Shown here: in pieces, positions 48,040 to 59,413 of the stretch
Position numbering within the stretch: the stretch's first letter is position 1
Layout of the letters: the number at the start of each line of letters is the position of its first letter
NCBI GenBank assembly: GCA_020205615.1
Contig: CM035173.1
Span: 33,659,280 to 33,723,279, forward strand
Source: Panax quinquefolius
Lineage: Eukaryota; Streptophyta; Magnoliopsida; Apiales; Araliaceae
Direction of reading: 5' to 3'
DNA: 64,000 nt
Translations under genes and position numbers: made by a program
Notes under the pieces: model-generated
Seen by the model: the letters and a program-made list of their open reading frames with translations, nothing else
Told to the model about the DNA's origin: nothing
The model's database searches: none

Positions 48040-50858
48040 TGTAAGACCCCGAAATTTTTTAAATAAAAAAGGAATTTCCTTTATTTATTATTTTGAAATA
48101 GTAAGGGTGGATTTGATTAATGTGGTTAGTTATGGGTAAAATGCGCAAATATTTCGAATAAGCAAGTGGTGATAAAATATTCATTATTGTCGGGGAATAT
48201 TCGTTTGGTCGTGGAATATTCAGATTGTCGGGGAATATTAAATGCGATGGTACAAGTAGATCTTTTGTGGGCCCCATAACGGAAAGCGATTGGATGAAGA
48301 AAAACGACAAATATAAGTTGTTTATAAATACTTGGCGTAGTTATTACAGATTAATATCGTTGGAATACCGGTGGTTAAAACACCTTGTAATACGCGTTGT
48401 TGAGCAACAAGAAGACACGCAGATTGCACCAATTATTGATCCTTACGTAAGAAGGCACTACTCAATAATTGTTACAATGAATTACTATTCAAAGATTTTA
48501 TTTTATTGATTCAATAATTATTGCATTGATATTTTATATTATTGTTGTTTCAATAAATTGTCATTACACGGTATTTTCCATTATCGAAGCAATAATTCAT
48601 ATTATCTCGAATAATATTATTAGAAAACATTATTGGCAATGTCTAGAAAGTTACATCTAAGGAGAGGTTTGGTCACCTAATTCTTGGCCCAAGAAGGAGA
48701 AATCTTTATGGAAAGCCCCCTCTTTCCCACAGGAGCGGCTACGGTCACAAGATCTTTGTGATTCTGTAATATTATTTGTGAATAATTAATTATTGATTTA
48801 TATGATGAGAAAAATATTGATTTTATGTGGATATAGATGGAGAAAATTTTAAAATGACAATTATTGAAAATTAATATTTTATCATTTTCGATAAAATAAT
48901 TCATTTAAATATATTATTTTAATAATATATTAACGGTGATATTTTTATAATGAATGTGGGATATATGAGTATATGAGGAGGAAGAGTATTCTTGTTGCAT
49001 TAAATGATTAACACATGTTTTGTGTGTCGATGGACCCCATTTCTTGACGAAATTTGATTATACTTTGTAAAATCGTCTGTTTGTGGATTTGGTCAATTTA
49101 CATTTGGAATTTGGAAAAATTTCTTCGCAAAGTTGTAGAGAATTGAATTTCCTATAAAAATCGTGAGTTTGAATTTTCTGATAAAGGGCTATTTATTATG
49201 AATTATTGAAGTTCAAGCTCTCAAATAATTGATTTTGGAAGTTTAAAATATTTAAAATAGGAAAACGTTTTTGGAATGTTTAGGTGGCCTCATTTAACAT
49301 GTGTAGGAGCTGATTTCAGTTGGCAAGTAATGCGTATGAGGTTTTGGAAAATAAATATTAATATTATATTAAATTTTTTTACTTTGGTGTTCTAAGCATT
49401 TTCCTATAAATAGGAGCTTAGGTTAGAATTGAAAATCACACCGTAAAGCTGAAGTTTTCTCTATATTATCGGCGTATTCTTGTGAGTATTTTGAGTATAC
49501 TTTGAGTATAGCTATACGATTGCAAGTTCAAGTCATAGCCTATATCCAGGTGTTTCAATTAGAAATCTTGTCTTTCGAGGTAAGGGATGTTATTTTCTTC
49601 TCAAATGATATTATTTCTTCAATATCATTATCTTTGAAATATTGGTTGGAACTTTTTATCAAATTTGGAACTTTTTCATGTCGGAGTTACTATTCATGAG
49701 TTCTTATTCACGAGTTCTTATTCATGAGTTACTATTCACGAGTTCTTATTCACGAAAGTACTATTCACTGAAGCGTGAAGATGTTTTTTGTGGAATTTCT
49801 ATCTTTTGGTGTCTGAGATTACTATTCACGATATCTCTTGACTATTCACGATATCTGACTATTATTCTAGAAAAATGAAATTTCTTCTTTTCGTCAAAAT
49901 ATCTATTTCGGATACTAGCCTTGATTGTATCCATGTTTTGATCATTCTTGAATTTTACACCACTATGATTATTTTGAGGTATTGTTGGACATGGATAAAA
50001 CAAAGTACGAATCCTTAATCCTTAATCCTTAATCCTTGTCATTTTGTTTCACTAGATTCGTTTCTTTAAAAATATTTTCATCATCTTGATCTTAAATGAT
50101 GATATTATGGAATATCTTTGGCGCTGTAGTGCAAAGATGAATGATTTCTTGATGAATATCTTTTCGTCAGTCTGCAAAGATGAGCAGTGTTGAAATGAAT
50201 ATGACCGATCGATTAATATCTTTGGCCCGTAGTGCAAAGATGAGCAGTGTTGAGATGAACATGAATGATCGATTAATATCTTTGCTTTTGTAGTGCAAAA
50301 GATGAATATTTGATTCGAGATATATATTGATTGATGTTACGAGGATAAAATATCGATTGACGAACTTTTAAATTTATACATAGAAGATAGTAGTTGCATT
50401 CTCTACTTAACTCTTCTAATGAATTATTATTTCAGCTGCGAATATTGGTTTAAAACTTGTTGTCTATTGTATTCTATTTGTTTTTTTCCTGTTGAAGACT
50501 AACGATAATTTGTTGTATATTATCTTAGTCATAATATTCTTCTTGGGCTAGTTGAGCTCACCCTTTTCCTTGTTGTTCCATTTTTCTTCTCGGAGGCGAG
50601 AATGTAATGCAGTACTAGTCGGGGGTATGGAATGAAGGTTCTAGAGAGTTGTTTAGTAGTCCTCACCATTTTTATAAAATAATGTATCAATAATTATGAT
50701 GGGGATTTATTTACGTGTGGATATTGTCTAGATGGCAATATCTGTATTTAAACTCACAGTTTATATGTTGTAATAATAAAGTTATAGTTATTTCTGTACC
50801 ATGTATTTGGCGACTCAGAATGGGTTGGATGGAATGGACCTATTTTGGGGGCGTCACA
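48040..50858 (+). mobile_element. Solo LTR A4 (family A), 2.8 kb
   Basis: One complete LTR, TGTAAGACCCC to GGGGGCGTCACA, with exact ACTAT duplications on both sides and no internal region. It sits inside the integrase of A3 in the opposite orientation. Solo LTRs arise by recombination between the two LTRs of a full element. TATA-like CTATAAATAGGA is at about 49403-49414. It carries both family minisatellites (about 49685-49765 and 50105-50310). Confidence 0.93.
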
Positions 50859-50863
50859 ACTAT
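50859..50863. repeat. Target site duplication ACTAT, right of A4
   Basis: Exact repeat of 48035-48039. Confidence 0.9.
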
Positions 50864-51935
50864 ACATTTTGGTACTTCCAGGATGGATTGCAAACGGTGT
50901 ATTGTGTGCCTCCATCATGATCTTGTTCTTCAAATCAGAGTCGTTAGGAACACAAAGTCTGGAGTGGACTCGAAGTATTCCTTCTTCATCGATTATTTCT
51001 TCTGAAATAGCACCTTCTTGTACTTTCTTCTTCATACGCATCAGCTTCGGGTCTGTGGCTTGAGCAACTTTAACTTTTTCGATTAAAGTCGGTTCTATGC
51101 GTATACTTGACATCATCGCATGAGTCCCCGTAGTCTTGAATTCTATCTTCATCTTTTGTAAATCACACAAAATGGGCCTTTGTGTTGACAACATCGCACT
51201 CGTTCCCACATATGATCTTCTTTTTAACGCGTCAGCTACCACGTTCTCTTTTCTAGGATGGTATTGAATGGTACGGTCGTAGTCTTTCAACAGCTCGAGC
51301 CAACTTCGTTGCCGCATGTTGAGTTCCTTTTGGGTGAAGAAATATTTGAGGCTTTTATGGTCTGAATATATCTCCACTTTCTCCCCATATAGATAGTGCC
51401 TCCAGATCTTTCGTGTGAAAACGATCACGCTAACTCTAGATCATGAGTAGGATAATTCCTCTCATATTCTTTAAGTTGTCGCGAGGCATAGGCTATGACT
51501 TTCCTATGCTGCATGAGAACACATCCTAACCCTTTGCCTGAAACATCGCTGTAGATAACAAATCCATCCGAACCAGATGGTATTGTCAGAACAGGTGCCG
51601 AAATGAGTCTCCGCATGAGCTCTTGAAAACTCTTTTCGCATTCCTCGCTCCATATAAATTTTATATCTTTCCGAGTCAGTTGAGTTAATGGAGTAGCGAT
51701 TCAAGAAAATCCTTCCACGAATCTCCGATAATAACCAGCTAAGCCCAGAAAGCTACGTACTTGATCCTCGACTTGGTTGCTCCCAACTTTGTATTGCTTC
51801 AATCTTTGTCGGGTCAACAGATACTCCATGTTTTGACACCACGTGCCCAATGAATGCTACTTCTTCAAGCCAGAACTCGTATTTCTTTAACTTAGCATAA
51901 AGCTTGCTTTCACGAAGCCTTTGGAGTACCGCCAA
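50864..51935 (-). pseudogene. A3 RT end, RNase H and start of integrase
   Basis: On the minus strand: RT end (51753-51935, with [17 protein letters not shown] and DPTKIEAI), then RNase H (51425-51616, with [18 protein letters not shown] and VIAYASRQL), then in 51428 downward [33 protein letters not shown] and ADAL blocks, and the integrase pre-region ending [10 protein letters not shown] at the A4 insertion. The open frame annotated up to 50754 runs into the LTR and its last ~35 codons are not pol. Frameshift near 51700. The N-terminal RT with the catalytic box is deleted. Confidence 0.88.
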
Positions 51936-53209
51936 CTTTGAAAAACTGAACTTAGCACATTTTTAATACTAGTGGGGCCCACCAACTTGTTAAAAATGTT
52001 TTTCTTAAAAAAAATATTTTAAACTCTAAAAATTAATTATTCCGGAACTTCGAAACTTCAATAATTCATAATAAATAGCCCTTTAATCAGAAAAATTCAA
52101 ATCTTATGTCCATTCCATAGGAAATTTAATTCTCTACAACTTTGCAGAAGAAAGTTTTTCCAAATTCCAAACAGAAATTGATCGAAATCCACATACGGAC
52201 GATTTTACAGGCTATAATCAAATTTCAGTCAAGAAATGGGGTCCACAAACATGAAAAACATGTTTTAAATATTTTTAGTAACAAAAATACTCTTCCTCCT
52301 CATATACTCATATATCCCACATTCATTGTAAAAATATCACCATTATTATATTATTATAATATAATAATATATTTAAATGAATTATTTTGTCGAAAAAAGA
52401 TAAAATATTAATTTTCAACAATTGTCACATTAAAATTTTCTCCATCTATATCCACATAAAATGAATATTTTCCTCATCATATAAATTAATAATTAATTAT
52501 TCACAAATAATATTATTATGAGAATCACAATATCGATAAACTATGGATTCGCCAGGAAGAGGGGCTTTCCAATAAGGATTTCTCCTTACTGGCGCGCAAT
52601 TAGGTGACCAAATCTCTCCTTAGACAGAACTTTCTAGACATTGCCAATAATATTATCTAATAATATTATTTAAATAATATAAATTATTGCTCCGATAATG
52701 AAAAATACTGTGTAGTGACAATTTTTGAAACAATGATAATATAAAATATCAACGTAGAAATTATTGAATCAATAAAATAAAATATTGAACAGTAATTATT
52801 GTAACAATTATTGAGTAGTGCCTTCTTATGTAAGAATCAATAATTGGTGCAATACTGGTAGTGTTCTCGTGTTTTAACCAACCGAGTATTTCAACAAAGA
52901 TTAACTGTGAATAACTACGCCATTATTTATAAACAACTTATACTTGTCGTTTTCTTCATCTAATCACTTTTTAGTTATGGGGCCCACACAAGGTTTGCTT
53001 GTGATAAATACGAATATTCCCGAAAAGAAGAATATTTCACAACCAAACGAATATTCCCAAATGATAATGAATATTTTATAATCACTTGCTTATTTGAAAT
53101 ATTTCAGATTTTACCCATAACTAACCACATTAATCAAATCAACCCTTACTATTTCAAAATAATAAATAGAGGAAATTTAATTTCATTTATAATAAGTTGG
53201 GGTCTTACA
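51936..53209 (-). repeat. A3 5' LTR remnant
   Basis: It ends CTTACA at 53209 (LTR start on the minus strand) and aligns with about the first 1.27 kb of the family LTR. The junction with RT at about 51935 shares only a few bases (TTGG-like). The frame at 52142-52411 is chance. Confidence 0.82.
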
Positions 53210-53477
53210 GAGCTTGTTGTTACTTAGAACTATTAGTTTCATTGAAAGGTAAATAATGTTACACTATTAATTTATTGTTGTAAAAAAGTGATACTAAACT
53301 GAAGAACTGAAACTTTTTATTCATTATTTATTCTTATTAGTTTATTCTTATTAATTTAGAACCAACGGTTGGACTCATGTACAAACTAATCTCGATCCTT
53401 AGATCTTATATTCAACAGTGAAAAATCTATTTACTTAAATAATGTTCATAATAAACATTTATTATCAATTAGTACCC
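53210..53477. other. Spacer with no recognised content
   Basis: No coding or repeat feature seen. Confidence 0.5.

Positions 53478-53511
<34 letters not shown>
53478..53511. repeat. (TA)n microsatellite
   Basis: Left border of the first fold-back MITE; the same repeat continues at 53750-53801 and 54036-54048. Confidence 0.9.
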
Positions 53512-53514
<3 letters not shown>

Positions 53515-53747
53515 CGGATATTAAGCTTACCCCTTATTTAACATACCTTGCATACCTCCTTTAGCGACGGACCGGCCGACGATTTGGTCAGTCGCTATAG
53601 GTTCAATCTGTCGTTATATGTTGTTCGTCGTTAAAAGCTAAGGCAGCGGTTTATATATATATTGAACCGAATCAATCGTCTGCCTATCTCATTACTAAAG
53701 GAGGTGAGTAAGGTATGTTAAATAAAGGTGTGGGCTTAAGATCCAAA

Positions 53748-53749
<2 letters not shown>
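53512..53749. mobile_element. Fold-back MITE 1 with TTTAGCGACGG motif
   Basis: The left arm (GGATATTAAGCTTACCCCTT, TTTAACATACCTT, CCTCCTTTAG) is inverted in the right arm (AAAGGAGGTGAGTAAGGTATG, GTGGGCTTAAGATCC). About 55 bases pair on each side, and more pairing continues inside. It is flanked by TA repeats, as expected for TA-targeting elements. Confidence 0.75.
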
Positions 53750-53801
<52 letters not shown>

Positions 53802-53804
<3 letters not shown>

Positions 53805-54028
53805 GATCAGTCATACCCCTTATCTTCTTTCATCCGTACTTCACCCCCTTTAGCGACGGAACCGACGACGGTTTTGATTCATACAACCGCCGTCTATACT
53901 TTTAGTGACGGACAACATATAAGCGTCGCTAAAAGTATAGACGACGGTTGTATGTATGATCGAACTCGTCGTCCCGCGTCGTTAAAGGGGTGAGCACGGT
54001 GAGTAAAATAAGGGTATGACTGATCCTG
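53802..54028. mobile_element. Fold-back MITE 2, TIR CAGGATCAGTCATACCC
   Basis: Terminal inverted repeats CAGGATCAGTCATACCC are perfect for 17 bases, and the whole 227 bases fold back on themselves: the TTTAGCGACGG-type word and ACAACCGCCGTCTATACTTTTAG are paired with their complements. It lies between TA microsatellites and is related in layout and motif to the element at 53512. TAGCGACGG words also occur in plant CACTA subterminal regions, so either origin is possible. Confidence 0.8.
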
Positions 54029-54048
54029 CTCTCTATATATATATATAT

Positions 54049-54323
54049 AAACAGGATCAAAGTGGAGTCCGCATTTTGTTAAAATGCGGATTTTTTTTTT
54101 TGCTTTTTTAAAACAACTAAAAAAAGTTTAATATTTTATGGAACTGCATGCAGACCTATTTTGTTATATGTATCTAAATCACGCCCAAAAATATTGTATT
54201 ATAAAAAATTCCAATTCCATAAAATATTAAAAAAAAATTAATTATTTTAAAAAATAATAATAAATAAATAAATAAATTTGGACCGCATTTTAAGAACGTC
54301 CGGGATCCCGTATAGGATCCGGA

Positions 54324-54325
<2 letters not shown>
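54049..54325. mobile_element. MITE-like block with AAAATGCGG inverted words
   Basis: It contains AGTCCGCATTTTGTTAAAATGCGGA (two arms around a short centre) near 54070, an inverted pair AATATTTTATGGAA/TTCCATAAAATATT at about 54134 and 54210, and GGACCGCATTTTAA with GGATCC words near 54285-54320. Clear terminal repeats and target duplication are not resolved. Confidence 0.4.

Positions 54326-54407
<82 letters not shown>
54326..54407. repeat. (CT)n followed by (TA)n microsatellite
   Basis: About 12 CT units and then about 29 TA units. The open frames at 54247-54546 and 54278-54598 come from these runs. Confidence 0.92.
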
Positions 54408-54409
<2 letters not shown>

Positions 54410-54647
54410 GAATTAATCCATGTCATTTGGTCGCCACGAGACACCATTAAAAACCATGTCACTACTGTCAGAAGTGGCGAGGCCTTTCCTTTTTCTTCCG
54501 TGCATTCACAGTCAGTAGTGGCGTATCTTCCCCTTCCCTGCCGCATCCCTTTTTTCTTTGGCCCTTTGCTTCCATTTTTCTATTATGAATATTATTAGTA
54601 AATTAGTAATAATATTAATTATGAATATTATTAGTAAATATTAATAG
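54408..54647. other. Spacer, then AT-rich inverted words
   Basis: 54408-54575 has no recognised content. 54580-54647 starts the ATTAGTAAATATTAATAG-type AT-rich stretch that resumes at 57122 after the solo LTR. Confidence 0.5.
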
Positions 54648-54652
54648 TAAAC
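54648..54652. repeat. Target site duplication TAAAC, left of solo LTR B
   Basis: Directly before TGTGAGACC at 54653; repeated at 57122-57126. Confidence 0.9.
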
Positions 54653-57121
54653 TGTGAGACCCCAGATTTTATCAATAAAGATTTAAATTTTGTCGAAATA
54701 ATTTTTTAATATTATGGTGTGAATTTGAGATAATATTATAGTTGTGGGTAGTATTTATAAATTTTGCAAAGTATGCAAGTGGTTATATTATATTCGATTG
54801 GTGGGAATATTATTTTAGCGAGGAATATTCAGATAACGACTCAATCATCAGTGGACCTATTAAATGTAATTATTGTCGGATTGAGAAAACGACAAAAATA
54901 TTTTATTGAAATAACGACGGAAGTTTTTACCATTGATCTTGTTGAACTACTCAGTAGTAAAAGTAAAGAATGTCGTGTGGTTGCTTAGAAAATACCGCGG
55001 TATTGATTATTGACGCTTATGTGAAGCCACCGGTTTGATTCCATTATCACGATTAATAATATGAATTATTATAGCGATAATGACGTTTTGTTTTATTCAG
55101 TATTATTAGCGTAATAAAAGCGTAAACATCTTTTATATAAAAGCAGAATACTTTATTAAAGTTATTTTATAAATAGAATATATTATATTTTATTATGCAT
55201 AGTGTTGCATAGTGTTTTGCGTAGATTTTGCATAGTGTTGATAGTGTTTGCATAGTAAAATATTTTTATATAAATAGAATATATTATATTTTATTTAAAA
55301 GATTTTGCTTTAAATATGGACCGTCAGATTAAAGTAAATCAATCTGGACCGTTCATGGATTAATTACTATGCATTCTATTTTCCTATAAATAAGCTCATT
55401 CCTTCATTATTTTCTTACGAATTCACTTTGAAACTCAGAGAGAAATTATAGAGAGAGAAGTTATAGAGAGAAAATCTATAGAGAGAAAGAAGTTAAGAGT
55501 ATCTCGGTACTTCACTACTTTGATATCCAAAGTGTCTTTTACGGTAAGGGATATTATTTGTTGTATGCGTAAAAGTGTTATTCTTTCTTCTTGAAGAGAA
55601 CTTCATTATTCCATTCTATATTATTCATTGGAATAACTTTGTAAAAGTGGCATACCCTATACATGACTTTATGTGACATGCCAGATACCCTATACTTGGT
55701 GAAATCCATTCTCATTATTCCATTCTTATTTATTCTCATTGAATAACTGTGATACGCTGAATCCCTATACTTGGTGATCTTCTTCCGTTATTTCATTCTT
55801 TATTATTACATTTGGAATATCACGTCGTGTGTTTTACAGGACTCGGTTCCATTGTTTATTATTCCGCATTTATTATTCTCGTTGGAATATCATATGCGTG
55901 TGTTTAAACAGGACCTGGTTCCATTGTTTATTATTCAAAGATTTATTATTCTCGTTGGATCATCCTGCTTGATTGTGAATTTCACCGACTCGGTTCCGTT
56001 ATTATTATTTTGTTGGAATAACTGTCATGCAAGTACCGCATGCGTGGTGATTTCTTTTTGCTATTCCATTCTTTATTATTATACCCAAGTTAAAACTTTG
56101 ACTTTATACTCCATGAAATTAGTAGAATATCCAGCGATATTTGCGTTTCATCCAAAGATCTTTTCATGGAAATATTCTTACGATCATTCTTGAATTTTAC
56201 TCTCTAAAAGCGAAAAGATGTTGTCGATTTGGATGTTATTAGTTCTGAATAACTTAATTCTTAAACTTGTTTTATCAATTCTTATATCATTGTCATCATC
56301 CTCATGTTTATATTTTTTTTAAAGTCATCCGTAACCGTAGAGCATGGATGGACTTGGTATGATTATGACCAGGATTATTAGGATGTAATCACGACCGTAA
56401 TGTTACAAATGATGTGGTAAAAGTCCTCGATTAGTAGTAGTGCATTGATGGATGATGTTGTTGGCATGATCATGACCATTAATGAATACACAACTATTCT
56501 TCGCACGTAATGCAGGAATAATTATGGTCGTGATACTAAAGAATATCCTGGCCGTAGTATGCGGGGTGATTCGATGATGTGGATTATTTATTAAAGTGAG
56601 TCTCACTATAACAATGATGAAAACCTTTAAATCATAAAAGATAGTAGATTTTATTCTCTACTGATTTTTTTAATGGATCGTATTATTCCATGATTAAATG
56701 GTTATCTATTGTATTTTATCGGTTTAACATCTGTTGAAGGCTAATGATAATTTATTCGCATTATCTTAGTCATAATATTTCTTATTGAAATTAATTGAGC
56801 TCACCTTTTCTTTCATTTTATTCTCTTCGTGAAATGAGAACATAAATTTGGGACGAGTCGGGGAGCGGAGTAATGGTCCAGGAGGATAAGATTAGTAGTC
56901 CTCACTATTACGTGAAATAGTGTGATAATAGTTGTAATGAGGACTCTTTTTGAGTTCAGATAATATCTAGTAGACAATATTCAGTATTCAAACTCACGAG
57001 CTTTTATGTCATATTAGTATACAACGAGTTAGGTTAGTAAGTTGTATTTGAATTTTATATACGTAGTATAAGCCATGAATTCAAGAGATGGGTGGCGTAT
57101 ACCTAATTTTGAGGCGTCACA
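54653..57121 (+). mobile_element. Solo LTR of gypsy family B, 2.47 kb
   Basis: It runs TGTGAGACCCC to GAGGCGTCACA with exact TAAAC duplications and no internal region. Family B is related to family A: same start and end words and the same order of blocks (the ...ATTGATTATTGACGCTTATGTGA stretch near 55000). A TATA-like CTATAAATAAGC is at about 55384. Repeats of TTCCATTSTTTATTATT with GTTGGAATA lie at 55580-56100, and one unit of the 238-bp repeat at 56325-56600. The frame at 55771-56193 is chance. Confidence 0.92.
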
Positions 57122-57480
57122 TAAACTTTAAATTAAAATATTAAATAATATTACTATTTACTAATAATATTCATAATTTATTATTAATATTTACTATTAA
57201 TATTAATATTATTTAATATTTTAATTTGAAGTTTACTAGTAAATTAGTAAATATTAATATTAATATTTTAATTTTAATTTGAATATTTAATATTTAATAG
57301 TAAACTTCAAATTAAAATATTAAATAATATTAATTATGAATATTATTAGTAAATTAGTAATAATATTAATTATGAATATTATTAGTAAATATTAATAGTA
57401 AACTTTAAATTAAAATATTAAATAATATTAATATTTATTAATTTACTAATAATATTCATAATTTACTACTTTCTTCCCTG
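57122..57480. repeat. AT-rich inverted and direct repeats
   Basis: TATTAATAGTAAACTTTAAATT-type words and their complements alternate many times, giving extended hairpin potential. This is the target in which the solo LTR inserted; 57122-57126 is the right TAAAC duplication. No gene. Confidence 0.75.
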
Positions 57481-57553
57481 TCATTTATATAAATGTAGAA
57501 TGACAAGTTCGCTTCAATGATGTCAGCAACAACAATTCATTATTGATTAATTC

Positions 57554-57555
<2 letters not shown>

Positions 57556-57627
<72 letters not shown>
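57556..57627. repeat. (CA)n(TA)n compound microsatellite
   Basis: About 13 CA units followed by about 23 TA units. 57481-57555 holds nothing recognised. Confidence 0.93.
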
Positions 57628-57629
<2 letters not shown>

Positions 57630-57671
57630 TACACCCCTAAAACTGCATTAGAGTCTTTTTAGATTAAATAC

Positions 57672-57680
57672 ATTTTTTTC
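57672..57680. repeat. Possible 9-bp target duplication, left (ATTTTTTTC)
   Basis: It matches 59414-59422 (ATCTTTTTC) in eight of nine bases, next to inverted ends ACTCTACT and AGTAGAGT. The word is simple, so chance is possible. Confidence 0.45.
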
Positions 57681-57979
57681 ACTCTACTCGACCTTGATTT
57701 ACGAATGCATCACTGAACTGAATTTTTTTACGATCAATTCATTAAACTACTAAATTTTTACAAAAACTTAAAAATTCGTCTAAAACTGTTAAAAATTAAC
57801 GGCCACATCGGCGCAGCGTTATCTAGTGATACATTAAAATATTAGATATATTAAAAAATTATTTTATTAAATTAAATGTATTTATTTAGATTTCTACTTT
57901 CACCTCCACTTTCTCTATCTAAAAACCTCTAACTTCTTTTTCTCTCTCCACTCAAACAGAACTATATGTGTTCTTAGAA

Positions 57980-58610
57980 ATGCAGAAACGAAATGAAAAT
58001 CCATTGTTAAGTCCTAGCTTCAACAGCTACTCTTCCGATAAATTAGCTAAAATAGCAAATAAGTCAGCAAGGAATTTTTAAGGCAGACTCGGAATCAACG
58101 ATGATGACGATGAATTCGAGTTTTCTTCTATCAAGGTCCGGTTTTTCCCATTTTCAATCCAAATCTTTTTTTACAATCAGATAATCGTGCCGAAAAATTA
58201 AGCGTGGTGATGTTGATGTTGAAGAATATGTTCCTTGAAGAGCGTGAAGAACGTGTTCCTCCATGGTCTTCTTCATCGGAAGCTGACGAATTAAAAGCTA
58301 TACCTCCAGGAACATACTGCATTTGGAAGCCAATAATCATTGAGTCGTCGTCTACATGTAAGGAGGGCAGATCTACTAGATCGGCATCAAAGCGATTCAG
58401 GATTTGAGATTTTCTCAGGCGAAGGCAAGGACTCATTTGTGTTTTTGACTCCAAAGAACCAAAACACATGATAAAGTTGAAAAAAAGCGAGGAGATTGAG
58501 AATCTAAAGATAAGATGACACTCCATTAATTCCAGTAAAGTCGCAGGGAGATTGAAGGTGTTGTCGTCCTCGACATTATCCGCTCCAAAGTTGTTTTACG
58601 CCTTTTTTTT
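57980..58610 (+). pseudogene. DUF1645-family gene fragment (broken)
   Basis: The plus strand from an ATG at 57980 reads LLSPSFNSYSSDKLA and then, past a TAA at about 58079, INDDDDEFEFSSIKV, the acidic EFEF motif of DUF1645 proteins. In a second frame (58204-58407) come LEEREERVPPWSSSSEADEL and IPPGTYCIWKP. In a third, GKDSFVFLTPKN ends at a TGA (58469-58471), followed by an SSKVAGRLKV-like piece. The order EFEF, SSSSEADEL, P-GTYC-W-P, GKD-FVFL is that of the plant DUF1645 family, whose role is not firmly known. One stop and at least three frameshifts make it a pseudogene. It lies between inverted repeats. Confidence 0.75.
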
Positions 58611-59324
58611 ATTTACTTCTTTTTATTTTGTTTGGATGTGTTAATATTAATTGTAAAAATGAGATCTAATAAATAAATTTTTGGATTAAAAGGGAGCAGC
58701 TGAGCTTATATTCACTTGGGATGAGAGAAAAATTATGAAGTTTAATTTGATTGATTACAACAAATAGGTGACCAAAAAGATGATTAACAAAAGAAAAATA
58801 AAAAATTATCAATTTAAGTGAGAATTATTTTTGGATTAAACACTTTTAATGTGCAGATCACAATGAAAGATTTGTTTTAATTTCTTTTTTAACTTTTCTT
58901 TTAATTTGTAATATACTAAAATTTTAAAGCTTACTTTTTAACATATTTTAATTTTTAATATTTTTCTTTTATATTTATGTCTAGATCTAATGATTTCATA
59001 ATATAAATAATAATTTTATTAATTTTTAAAAATAAAAATAGTAATTAATTTTCAAATTTTAGTTATATTTTTGAAGATTGAATTTATTTTTAAGAATTTT
59101 AATTTTTAATTTGTGCTTATTATGAAAATAGTTATGAATAATATTAAAGATATTACTCAAATTCAAAATTTATCCATTTAAAAGGTGACGTGGATAATAT
59201 TAAACTCATTTAATTTTCAATGTGGCAACAACTAGGATAATAGTATATGAAGCCGCTGACATGGATATTGATTTAAAAGTTGACGTGGATTTTCCATTAA
59301 AAATCAACATATTTAATAGATTGT
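58611..59324. other. AT-rich interior of the MULE-like element, no gene
   Basis: No coding frame; T- and A-rich tracts only. Confidence 0.5.
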
Positions 59325-59413
59325 ATAAAAATTTGATAAATATTTAAAGTTCAATGAATCGATTGTAAAAAAAATAAGTTCAATAATATATTTGTAAATC
59401 AACCTAGTAGAGT

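Larger units (their letters stand above)
44865..53209 (-). mobile_element. Tekay-like gypsy A3, internally deleted, minus strand
   Basis: On the minus strand: 5' LTR remnant (53209 down to about 51935), then directly the 3' part of RT, RNase H, integrase and chromodomain-like tail, polypurine tract, and 3' LTR 46778-44865. gag, protease, most of RT, the primer site and the end of the 5' LTR are deleted at about 51935. A solo LTR (A4) sits in the integrase. The flanks (CATTA and GAGCT) do not match, so either a deletion removed a duplication or two elements recombined. The retained pol frames are better preserved than in A1. Confidence 0.85.
57681..59413. mobile_element. MULE-like element carrying a gene fragment (Pack-MULE candidate), 1.73 kb
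   Basis: The first ~90 bases (ACTCTACT, TTGATTTACGAATGCATCA, CTGAACT, TTTACGATCAATTCATT) recur inverted in the last ~90 (59325-59413). Further matching subterminal words contain GACGTGG and TTAAAAATTAACG/CATTAAAAATCAAC. Likely 9-bp duplications flank it. Between the arms is a broken DUF1645 gene copy and no transposase. The right end lies 187 bases before the KRP start codon. Confidence 0.6.

Noticed and set aside
44860..53214. Target duplication for gypsy A3
   Set aside because: The 5 bases on each side (CATTA and GAGCT) do not match, so none is claimed.
55771..56193. 140-codon frame rich in Phe, Ile and Leu
   Set aside because: Inside the solo LTR B over its TTATTATT repeats; hydrophobic composition follows from T-rich DNA.
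58131..58526. 131-codon minus-strand frame across the DUF1645 fragment
   Set aside because: The plus strand carries the recognisable DUF1645 motifs; the minus frame is their complement.
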